Assembly: GCA_014377495.1 (NCBI GenBank)
Contig: JACMPN010000137.1
Location: 1-5,972 of the forward strand
Length of the DNA stretch: 5,972 nucleotides
Direction: 5' to 3'
DNA from: Candidatus Sericytochromatia bacterium
GTDB lineage: Bacteria; Cyanobacteriota; Sericytochromatia; JACMPN01
The notes under the pieces were generated by a model, which saw only the letters and a program-made list of their open reading frames with translations, made no database searches and was not told where the DNA came from. Numbering within the stretch: position 1 is the stretch's first letter; each line of letters begins with the position of its first letter. The position numbers and the translations under genes are program-made. Positions 1 to 4,852 of this stretch are shown piece after piece.

Positions 1-853
1 CGATCGGCGTCGGGCCGGCGGCGGTCTCTGCCACCTGCCGATACAGCCAGGGGTTACGCAAAGCCCCACGCCCGATCATGAAACCGTCGGCGCCGCTCTG
101 GGCGAGCGCCGTTTCCACGTCGGCGATCCTGATGATGTCGCCGTTGACCAACACGGGGATCGACAAGCGGGACTTGGCCTGGCCGATCATGCCCCAGTCC
201 GCCACGCCACTGTACTTCTGCTCCGCTGTCCGGCCGTGAATCGTCACCATACTGGCTCCTGCCCCCTGGATGGCCTGCGTCAGATCCAGCAGGTCCTCCC
301 GGCGGCTCCAGCCCATGCGGAGTTTGACCGTCATCGGGATCCGCTTCACCGCCCCCGACATGGCCCGGATGACGGCCAAGGCGATCGGGAAATTCTCCGG
401 CCTCAGCATCGAGGCACCGGCACAGGCCCGCCCGGTGGACTTGGGCGGACAGCCCAGGTTGAGATCGACGAAGTCGGCGCCCGCCTCTTCGGCAATCGCC
501 GCCGCATAGGCCAGTTTGACGGGATCGTCACCCATGAATTGGACCGACAGTTTGCTCGTCGGCAGCACACCGCGGGCGATTTCATCATGCAACCACTCAT
601 CCCGGGCTCCTTTGACGTCGCCAAACTGTGTCCCGTTGTGGACCCGGACGAACTCCGTGCAGACGACGCCGATCCCACCCAAGCGCGAAAAACAGCGCCG
701 GATGGGTTCGCTGGTCAGGCCCTCCATAGGTGCCAGAAACGCCGGTGTGGTCAGTCCCCAGCGGGCGACGAGGGCCGAGTCCCGATAGCAGGCCTTGAGA
801 AAAGGCGTGTCCTGGCTCAGGGCCAGATCACCGGTGAAGGGAACGGTCGACAT
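1..853 (-). CDS. dus: tRNA-dihydrouridine synthase (Dus family), 3' end cut by the window edge
   Basis: Flavoenzyme that reduces specific uridines in the tRNA D-loop region to dihydrouridine, using FMN and NAD(P)H in the cytoplasm. The minus strand reads open for 284 codons from an ATG at 853-851 to the left edge, so the C-terminal tRNA-binding helical domain is mostly missing. Visible TIM-barrel signatures in order: FLAPMEGLTS (about residues 39-48, FMN-binding start), SVQFMG (103-108), DLNLGCPP (130-137) with the family's catalytic Cys at 135, TVKLRMGW (175-182), TIHGRT (204-209), PVLVNGDI (233-240) and GADGFMIGRGAL (254-265). The start is well fixed: an in-frame TAA lies at 868-866, five codons upstream, with no other start between, and an AAGG sits about 11 bases before the ATG. 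The ~38 residues ahead of the barrel are longer than in many Dus proteins. I cannot assign DusA, B or C. Transcribed divergently from the lipoprotein gene at 1122. Confidence 0.95.
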   Translation of the reverse strand, partial: MSTVPFTGDLALSQDTPFLKACYRDSALVARWGLTTPAFLAPMEGLTSEPIRRCFSRLGGIGVVCTEFVRVHNGTQFGDVKGARDEWLHDEIARGVLPTSKLSVQFMGDDPVKLAYAAAIAEEAGADFVDLNLGCPPKSTGRACAGASMLRPENFPIALAVIRAMSGAVKRIPMTVKLRMGWSRREDLLDLTQAIQGAGASMVTIHGRTAEQKYSGVADWGMIGQAKSRLSIPVLVNGDIIRIADVETALAQSGADGFMIGRGALRNPWLYRQVAETAAGPTPI

Positions 854-1121
854 GGCAGTTGTACCTTATGAAGCGACGGCCACAGGGGGATCGTCCGGTG
901 TTGACGAGGGGCCGATGCACGTCCGGGTTGTCTCCATCTGACTGATATGCCATACGCCGCCCAGTATCCCACCATTCCACCTCCCGACGCCGCCTGCCCT
1001 GGGGGAACCGCACGGACCAATGTAGCCGCCGGCACGGGTCCCGCTTTGGCAAAACGCCCCAACGCCAGGCCATGCCGCCGCCCCTAGACTGCGCGCCATA
1101 GCGCGGAAGGAGTGCCCACCA
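854..1121. other. Divergent intergenic region between dus and a lipoprotein gene
   Basis: This 268-bp spacer must hold the promoters or leaders for both divergent genes. On the plus side a strong Shine-Dalgarno, GGAAGGAG at 1105-1112, lies 9 bases before the ATG at 1122. I see no well-spaced sigma-70 -35/-10 pair on either strand; TTGACG at 901-906 has no matching -10. Open frames on the minus strand through this region are G+C-driven shadows with no start signal or recognisable protein. Confidence 0.4.
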
Positions 1122-1754
1122 ATGACACGGATCCATGGATTGAAGGCCCTCGCCATCAGCCTCGGAATCGCCGCCTGCAGCACGGCCTGCGGCAACCCCG
1201 GCGGGAGTGTCGCGCCCTTCGGCGGCGTGCCGGCGGGTGGCGCCCAAGACCAAGCACCCGCCCCTCGGCAACTGCCTGCCCAGTTCCCCGGTCAGAGTTG
1301 CCAGAATCTGCCCCAGACGGTTCAACCGACCGAGCCGACGCTGCTCACCTTTGACCTCTTCGGCATGAACAAGATCTACGATACGGTCACCGCGCTGGTC
1401 CAGCCTTCCCCCTCCGGCCAACAGCAAACGGTGATCATGGCGATGCAGGGTCCCGACACGCTGAAAATGATCGTCGACGGCACGGGAATCGGCCAGCATG
1501 CGATCCAGTCCGTGGCCATCAAAGACGAAAAGCTCGGCGGCCAGGAACGGCAGTTCGACAACAGCGGCCAGCGCCTCAATGCCATGGTCACCTTCACGGA
1601 ATTCGACCTGCCCGGCGGACGCATCGCCGGCACCTTCACGGCTCGGTATAACGGTTTTCCGCCGGTCTCGATCCGCAACGGCCGCCTGATCGCCGGAATA
1701 GCAATGCCCGCTGCCGCAACAGACGCAGCCGTGCCCCGCCCACAGGGCCTTTGA
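1122..1754 (+). CDS. Putative lipoprotein of unknown function
   Basis: I do not recognise this 210-residue protein. The N terminus looks like a lipoprotein signal: MTRIHGLK, a short hydrophobic stretch (residues 9-18), then I-A-A-C at 16-19, a good lipobox with Cys19 as the likely lipidated residue; Cys23 is a second, weaker candidate. Residues 24-70 form a Gly/Pro/Ala/Gln-rich linker. Residues ~72-193 look like a compact beta-rich domain, with alternating hydrophobic strands such as TVIMAMQ (103-109) and NAMVTFTEFDL (153-163), ending in GGRIAGTFTARYNG (165-178) and VSIRNGRLIAG (182-192). That ending loosely resembles the G-x-I-x-GTF ... V-x-I-x-NG-x-F pattern at the ends of several secreted beta-sandwich domains, which is inference only. 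Beyond Cys19/23 there is one cysteine, Cys60. The start is supported by GGAAGGAG 9 bases upstream. It probably acts anchored in a membrane facing the periplasm or exterior. Confidence 0.8.
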   Translation: MTRIHGLKALAISLGIAACSTACGNPGGSVAPFGGVPAGGAQDQAPAPRQLPAQFPGQSCQNLPQTVQPTEPTLLTFDLFGMNKIYDTVTALVQPSPSGQQQTVIMAMQGPDTLKMIVDGTGIGQHAIQSVAIKDEKLGGQERQFDNSGQRLNAMVTFTEFDLPGGRIAGTFTARYNGFPPVSIRNGRLIAGIAMPAAATDAAVPRPQGL

Positions 1755-1798
1755 ACGATCCGATGGCCGCCCAGCCGTCTATCATCCGCCAGGCTGGC

Positions 1799-1831
1799 AA
1801 TCGAAACTGTTTTCGATTAAACTGGGATAGT
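1799..1831 (+). promoter_or_regulatory. Candidate ssb promoter overlapped by a perfect palindrome (possible operator)
   Basis: Positions 1799-1806 (AATCGAAA) and 1811-1818 (TTTCGATT) are a perfect 8-bp inverted repeat around CTGT, an AT-rich island in G+C-rich DNA. Eight bases downstream, TG-G-GATAGT at 1823-1831 resembles an extended -10 (4/6 matches plus the TG). A -35 at 17-bp spacing would fall at 1803-1808, inside the palindrome, so a bound protein could block polymerase. The core CGAA-N6-TTCG resembles the Gram-positive-type LexA box (CGAAC-N4-GTTCG) with one symmetric change. No T tract follows, so a terminator is unlikely. The promoter and the binding protein are both inference. Confidence 0.35.
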
Positions 1832-1883
1832 CGGGTGCACCGGGGCTTTCGCCTGGGGTCGCGACCGGGGACAATGGAGCGCG

Positions 1884-1919
1884 CCACCTGCCGACAGAGA
1901 TGCGGCAGTTGGTCAGTGG
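1884..1919 (+). other. Possible leader hairpin just upstream of the ssb ribosome-binding site
   Basis: CTGCCG (1888-1893) pairs with CGGCAG (1903-1908) around a 9-base loop, and CCAC (1884-1887) can pair with GTGG (1916-1919) across a 7-base one-sided internal loop. The structure ends 8 bases before the AAAGGA Shine-Dalgarno at 1928-1933. In G+C-rich DNA such short stems arise often by chance, so a role in ssb translation or mRNA stability is speculative. Confidence 0.2.
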
Positions 1920-1940
1920 ACGTGCAGAAAGGACGCCTCA

Positions 1941-2489
1941 ATGGCAGCCAACAACACAATTATGGTGATCGGCCGGGTCGGCAAGGACCCTGAGACCCGG
2001 ACGATTGCGTCCGGCCGCACGGTGGCCAAGTTTTCGATCGCCGTGCGCCGCCCGGGCAAAGACGCCAAGGGCCAGGAGATCACGGACTGGTTCAGCGTCG
2101 ACCTGTGGGGCAAGCAGGCCGAGCTGGCCGGCGACCTGATCCGCAAAGGGGCGTTGATCAGCGTTGCAGGTGCCTGCAACATCGACGAGTGGACGGACCA
2201 GGCCGGTCTCCGCCAAAAGATGGTGAAGATCGCCGCCGAAAGCTTCCAACTCCTCGAGGCCAAGGGCGCTGAAAACCAGCATGGCGGGCAACAGGGTGGG
2301 GGCTACAGCCAACAGGGCGGCGGTTACGACCAAGCACCCGCCCACCGGGAGCGGGAGCCGGTCGGTGCAGGTCAGCCTGCCGCAGCACCCGCCCCTCGCT
2401 ACAACTCCGCCGCCAACCGTGACGGTGCGGCCATGGCCTCCGGCAAGGACGCCGACTTCTTCGACGAAGACGACATCCCGCCGTTCTAA
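1941..2489 (+). CDS. ssb: Single-stranded DNA-binding protein
   Basis: Coats and protects single-stranded DNA during replication, recombination and repair, and recruits partner proteins through its C-terminal tip. The 182-residue protein shows the family layout. The OB-fold spans residues ~5-107: MVIGRVGKDPETR (8-20), VAKFSIAV (28-35), TDWFSVDLWGKQAE (48-61) and the LIRKGALISVAG segment (66-77). The linker (~110-165) is flexible and low in complexity, with GGGY repeats at 119-129 followed by an Ala/Pro/Arg stretch. The acidic tail DFFDEDDIPPF (172-182) matches the partner-binding tip; the extra proline before the final Phe differs from DDDIPF of E. coli and recalls the PPF ending of mycobacterial SSB. 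The start is supported by AAAGGA (1928-1933), 7 bases upstream. Unlike the common rpsF-ssb-rpsR arrangement the gene stands alone here, with a possible promoter at ~1799-1831 and a strong hairpin after the stop. Confidence 0.97.
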   Translation: MAANNTIMVIGRVGKDPETRTIASGRTVAKFSIAVRRPGKDAKGQEITDWFSVDLWGKQAELAGDLIRKGALISVAGACNIDEWTDQAGLRQKMVKIAAESFQLLEAKGAENQHGGQQGGGYSQQGGGYDQAPAHREREPVGAGQPAAAPAPRYNSAANRDGAAMASGKDADFFDEDDIPPF

Positions 2490-2514
2490 GCGCACCCGTT
2501 TCGACCAGAGACAG

Positions 2515-2574
2515 CGCCCCAGGCAGTCCCGGGCATCGGCGATCCCACGCCGGTACCCGCTGCCCGGGGCGTTT
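2515..2574 (+). terminator. Long hairpin after ssb, probable transcription terminator
   Basis: CGCCCCAGGCAG (2515-2526) pairs with CTGCCCGGGGCG (2560-2571) with one mismatch (A2521 x C2565). Inside this, 2531-2541 pairs with 2548-2558 (GGG with CCC, then CGGCG with CGCCG, with one mismatch and one G-U), closing a 6-base loop at 2542-2547. The whole is a ~57-nt imperfect stem of about 21 pairs, followed only by TTT (2572-2574). It lies 25 bases after the ssb stop. The short T run makes it an imperfect intrinsic terminator; it could also protect the ssb mRNA 3' end. Confidence 0.6.
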
Positions 2575-2623
2575 GGCCGTTCATACCGACGCCGCATCCA
2601 CCGCACAGACGAGGAGTGACACC

Positions 2624-2965
2624 GTGTACGCCCACCCCACCCGACGGATCCTGCTGGCCGGTCTCGGTCTCCTACTCGGACTAACGGTGGCAGGCTGCCG
2701 TTCCGATGGCGCGGCGACGGCTACTCCGGGTACCGTCCGGGCGTCCCAACCGCCCTTCGACGCGACGACGCTGTCCGCCCGCTATGTGGATCGCTGCGTC
2801 AAGGACGGCGGCACCATGGCTCAATGTGGCTGCCAGTTCTCGGCCCTCTCCGCCCGCCTGACGACAGACCAACTGTCCGCCGTCGTCACCGGCATGGAAG
2901 CCGGCGGCCCGGCGGCCGTCGAGGCCTACCGGCGACGCCAGGAAGTGGCCAGCTCCTGTCGTTAA
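2624..2965 (+). CDS. Small cysteine-rich putative lipoprotein
   Basis: I do not recognise a named family for this 113-residue protein. The chosen start is GTG at 2624, because GAGGAG (2611-2616) lies 7 bases upstream; an in-frame TTG at 2573 would add 17 residues, has no ribosome-binding site and overlaps the ssb hairpin. The N terminus is a classic lipoprotein signal: Arg7-Arg8, hydrophobic core 9-21, lipobox V-A-G-C at 22-25 with Cys25 lipidated. A short Thr/Ala/Pro linker (29-44) leads to a small helical domain (~45-113) with four cysteines: Cys58, the C-G-C pair Cys68/Cys70, and Cys112. The segment YVDRCVKDGGTMAQCGC (54-70) followed by LTTDQL (79-84) follows a C-x(5)-GG/GS-x-C-x-C layout I recall from short secreted proteobacterial proteins of unknown function. 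An even cysteine number in an exported domain suggests two disulfides. Expected site: cell envelope, membrane-anchored. Confidence 0.82.
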   Translation: MYAHPTRRILLAGLGLLLGLTVAGCRSDGAATATPGTVRASQPPFDATTLSARYVDRCVKDGGTMAQCGCQFSALSARLTTDQLSAVVTGMEAGGPAAVEAYRRRQEVASSCR

Positions 2966-3012
2966 GGCGATTGGCGGGCATCCCCATTGGCGCCATCACT
3001 TGATGTTAACCC

Positions 3013-3031
3013 GGCGTGGCGGCGCCACGCC
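3013..3031 (+). terminator. Perfect GC hairpin, weak terminator candidate
   Basis: GGCGTGGC (3013-3020) and GCCACGCC (3024-3031) are a perfect 8-bp inverted repeat with a 3-base loop, 48 bases after the stop of the small lipoprotein gene. No T tract follows, so it does not meet the usual intrinsic-terminator pattern; it may be a Rho-independent pause, an mRNA end-stabiliser or an operator. Confidence 0.3.
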
Positions 3032-3076
3032 CCCGATCACCGCACGTTAACCGAATAGGCGGCCAACGTGTGATTT

Positions 3077-3131
3077 TTAACACCAACTTGTCAACGTTCA
3101 ATTGCCAATGCTAAAGTCGGGTTAATTAAAT
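3077..3131 (+). promoter_or_regulatory. Candidate promoter region for the prenyltransferase gene
   Basis: This AT-rich stretch stands out from its surroundings. Two overlapping sigma-70-like pairs are visible: TTGTCA (3088-3093, 5/6) with TAAAGT (3112-3117, 4/6) at 18-bp spacing, and TTGCCA (3102-3107, 5/6) with TTAAAT (3126-3131, 4/6), also at 18 bp. Either would start transcription about 45-65 bases upstream of the GTG at 3184. TTAACA at 3077-3082 lies 11 bases before TTGTCA. GTTAAC also occurs at 3005-3010 and 3046-3051; whether these bind a regulator is unknown. Confidence 0.4.
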
Positions 3132-3183
3132 TTGTCCTAAGACAGCAATCCAGCGCACAATCACGGAAGCAAGGGTCCCGAAC

Positions 3184-4077
3184 GTGATGCCGCCAATGGC
3201 CGTACAGCCGACCAACAAAGCCCGCGAGCTGCTCGAACTGATCAAGTTCGAGCACACGGTCTTTGCCATGCCGTTTGCACTCATTGGCGCCTGGATGGCT
3301 GCAGGTGGTTGGCCCCCGATGGATCGGTTGTTCTGGGTCGTTTTGGCGATCGCAGGCGGCCGGACCTATGCCATGGCATTGAACCGCATTCTCGACCGGG
3401 TCTTTGATGCCCGGAACCCCCGGACGGCTCAGCGGGCGCTGCCAGCCGGACGGATCAAGCTGGCCGAAGCCTGGGCCCTGGGTCTGGGCGGTTTAGCGGT
3501 CTTCATTCTGGGGACGCTGCAACTGCCGCCGCTGTGTATGCGGCTGTGGCCCCTGGCGTTTCTGGTGCTGACGGTCTATTCGCTGATGAAGCGGATCAGC
3601 TGGGCCTGTCACCTGGTTCTCGGTTTGGCGCTCGGGGCGGCGGCTGCAGGTGGTTGGGTGGCTGTTTCAGGCACACTGCCGGTCCCGGCCATGATCCTGG
3701 GTCTGACTGTCTTCACCTGGGCAGCGGGCTTCGACATCATCTACGCCTGCCAGGACGTGGACATCGACCGTGCGGAAGGGCTGCACTCGATCCCCGCCCG
3801 CCTGGGGCTGCGGGGCGGCCTCAGGGTCAGCTCGTTTCTGCATGTGCTCACCGTCGCCGGTCTGGTGGCGCTGGGCGTGCAGATGGGCATGGGCGTGGCC
3901 TACTGGGTGGGCGTGGCCACTGTCCTCGGTTGCCTGGTCCATGAGCACCGACTGGTTTCGGCGGATGACCTGAGCCGCGTGGATGCGGCGTTCTTCACCT
4001 TGAACGGGTGTGTGAGCCTGGCCATGTTCACAGCCACGGTTTTAGATTATGCTTTGTCAGCTGTTAACCTTCCTTAG
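3184..4077 (+). CDS. mqnP: UbiA-family polyprenyltransferase, MqnP-like (menaquinone synthesis)
   Basis: Integral membrane prenyltransferase that attaches a polyprenyl chain to an aromatic quinone precursor. The sequence best fits the MqnP branch, which acts on 1,4-dihydroxy-6-naphthoate in the futalosine menaquinone route. Evidence in the 297 residues: KFEHTVFAMPFAL (21-33) at the N terminus; first Asp-rich motif with Asn67, Asp71 and Asp75, followed by ARNPRTAQRALPAG (76-89); second motif YACQDVDIDRAEGLHSIPAR (187-206) with Asp191, Asp193 and Asp195. The motifs bind the prenyl diphosphate through Mg2+. About eight or nine hydrophobic helices are visible; length is normal. Start: AAGGG at 3171-3175 is 8 bases from GTG 3184 and 11 from ATG 3187, so either may be used; ATG 3196 is too far. 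No other menaquinone gene is in the window, so a UbiA (4-hydroxybenzoate) role cannot be fully excluded. A 16-bp exact repeat encodes AAGGW twice (39-43 and 154-158). Confidence 0.88.
   Translation: MMPPMAVQPTNKARELLELIKFEHTVFAMPFALIGAWMAAGGWPPMDRLFWVVLAIAGGRTYAMALNRILDRVFDARNPRTAQRALPAGRIKLAEAWALGLGGLAVFILGTLQLPPLCMRLWPLAFLVLTVYSLMKRISWACHLVLGLALGAAAAGGWVAVSGTLPVPAMILGLTVFTWAAGFDIIYACQDVDIDRAEGLHSIPARLGLRGGLRVSSFLHVLTVAGLVALGVQMGMGVAYWVGVATVLGCLVHEHRLVSADDLSRVDAAFFTLNGCVSLAMFTATVLDYALSAVNLP
3297..3312 (+). repeat. 16-bp exact direct repeat inside the prenyltransferase gene, copy 1
   Basis: GGCTGCAGGTGGTTGG occurs here and again at 3642-3657, in the same reading frame with identical codons for Ala-Ala-Gly-Gly-Trp, 345 bp apart. 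Both copies sit at membrane-helix edges. It may be chance, or a trace of similarity between the two halves of the UbiA fold. Confidence 0.6.
3642..3657 (+). repeat. 16-bp exact direct repeat inside the prenyltransferase gene, copy 2
   Basis: Second copy of the repeat at 3297-3312, identical in all 16 bases and in frame. Recombination between the copies would remove 345 bp without shifting the frame. Confidence 0.6.
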
Positions 4078-4097
4078 AGGGTCAGAGGGCAAGCGAC

Positions 4098-4119
4098 AAA
4101 CGGCCGCACGGCCGGTTTT
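4098..4119 (+). terminator. Weak intrinsic terminator between the prenyltransferase and response regulator genes
   Basis: CGGCC (4101-4105) pairs with GGCCG (4110-4114) around GCAC; AAA (4098-4100) can extend the stem with the T run if G4115 is bulged. TTTT follows at 4116-4119. It begins about 20 bases after the prenyltransferase stop. The short stem and four-T tail suggest partial termination, so some read-through into the two-component operon is possible. I found no good separate promoter in the 38 bases between it and the regulator's ATG. Confidence 0.45.
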
Positions 4120-4157
4120 CGACACTTAGCAGTAGTTTCAGAGGAGACCTTGCAGGC

Positions 4158-4850
4158 ATGGCGGAAAAAATTCTGCTCGTGGACGACGAAGAGCCGATCA
4201 TCGAGTCCATTGAGTTTGCACTCAAACAAGAGGGTTTCGACGTCGTCAAGGCCTTCGATGGCGCCGAGGCACTGCAGAAAGTGCAGTTGGAAAAGCCCAA
4301 CCTCATCGTCCTGGATCTGATGCTGCCCCATGTCAGCGGCCTGGAGGTCTGCCGGACCCTGCGCCGGGAGCGCAACGAGACCCCGATCATCATGCTCACC
4401 GCCAAAGGTGAGGAGATCGACCGGGCCATCGGCCACGAGGTCGGTGCCGACGACTATCTGGTCAAGCCCTTCAGCCTGCGGGAGCTGACGGCCCGGATCC
4501 GGGCCCTGCTGCGCCGCTCCAAGGGTGTCGGTGAAGACGGCGCCAAGCCGGAAATTCACCAGTTCGAAGATTTGATGATGAACCTCACCGAGCACAAGGT
4601 GAAGGTTCGCGGCAAACAGGTCGAGCTGTCGCCCAAGGAATTCAAGATCCTGGCGCTGCTGATGAGCCAGCCGAACAAGGTCTTCAGCCGGGAGGATCTT
4701 CTGGAGCAGGTCTGGGGCCTCGATTTTTACGGCGACACCAAGACCGTCGACGTGCACATCCGCTGGTTGCGTGAAAAAATCGAGCAGGATCCCAGCAATC
4801 CGAAGTTCGTGCAGACCGTGCGCGGTTTCGGCTACCGCCTCGGCGGCTAA
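4158..4850 (+). CDS. phoB: OmpR/PhoB-family response regulator
   Basis: Cytoplasmic DNA-binding transcription factor switched on by phosphoryl transfer from a partner kinase. The 230 residues are standard for the family. The receiver domain (~3-118) has the acidic pocket Asp9-Asp10, phospho-acceptor Asp53 in LIVLDLMLP (49-57), the switch Thr81 in MLTAK (79-83) and Lys103 in VKPF (102-105), so all active-site residues are present. After a short linker (~119-132), the winged-helix domain (~133-228) has LSPKEFKILALL, the recognition helix KTVDVHIRWLREKIE (195-209) and the wing TVRGFGYRLG (220-229). GAGGAG at 4141-4146, 11 bases upstream, supports the ATG. The stop lies two bases before the GTG of the kinase gene, so the two form an operon. 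The name follows overall resemblance and pairing with a PhoR-like kinase; with no pst or phosphatase genes in view, phosphate control is not shown and the signal could be another. Confidence 0.93.
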   Translation: MAEKILLVDDEEPIIESIEFALKQEGFDVVKAFDGAEALQKVQLEKPNLIVLDLMLPHVSGLEVCRTLRRERNETPIIMLTAKGEEIDRAIGHEVGADDYLVKPFSLRELTARIRALLRRSKGVGEDGAKPEIHQFEDLMMNLTEHKVKVRGKQVELSPKEFKILALLMSQPNKVFSREDLLEQVWGLDFYGDTKTVDVHIRWLREKIEQDPSNPKFVQTVRGFGYRLGG

Positions 4851-4852
4851 GG

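Noticed and set aside
236..871. 211-codon open frame on the plus strand opposite dus
   Set aside because: It lies antisense to a frame with clear Dus motifs, has no ribosome-binding site and its translation is rich in Arg, Gly and Pro as expected of a G+C shadow.
828..1499. 223-codon minus-strand open frame crossing the divergent spacer and the lipoprotein gene
   Set aside because: It overlaps the dus start region and a well-supported lipoprotein gene, and shows no recognisable domain or start signal.
1772..1797. CCAGCC ... GGCTGG inverted repeat after the first lipoprotein gene as a terminator
   Set aside because: Only six pairs around a 14-base loop and no T tract; too weak to call.
1857..1866. 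GGTCGCGACC 10-bp palindrome, and GGTGCACC at 1834-1841, in the ssb leader
   Set aside because: Short self-complementary GC words are expected often at this composition and neither sits in a meaningful position.
1938..2606. 222-codon minus-strand open frame covering all of ssb
   Set aside because: Antisense shadow of an unmistakable SSB gene in high-G+C DNA.
2573..2623. Upstream TTG start for the small lipoprotein, adding 17 residues
   Set aside because: It has no ribosome-binding site, lies at the base of the hairpin after ssb and would put a polar segment before the signal peptide; GTG 2624 has GAGGAG at ideal distance.
4074..4757. 227-codon minus-strand open frame opposite the response regulator
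   Set aside because: Antisense shadow; the sense frame has intact receiver and winged-helix motifs.
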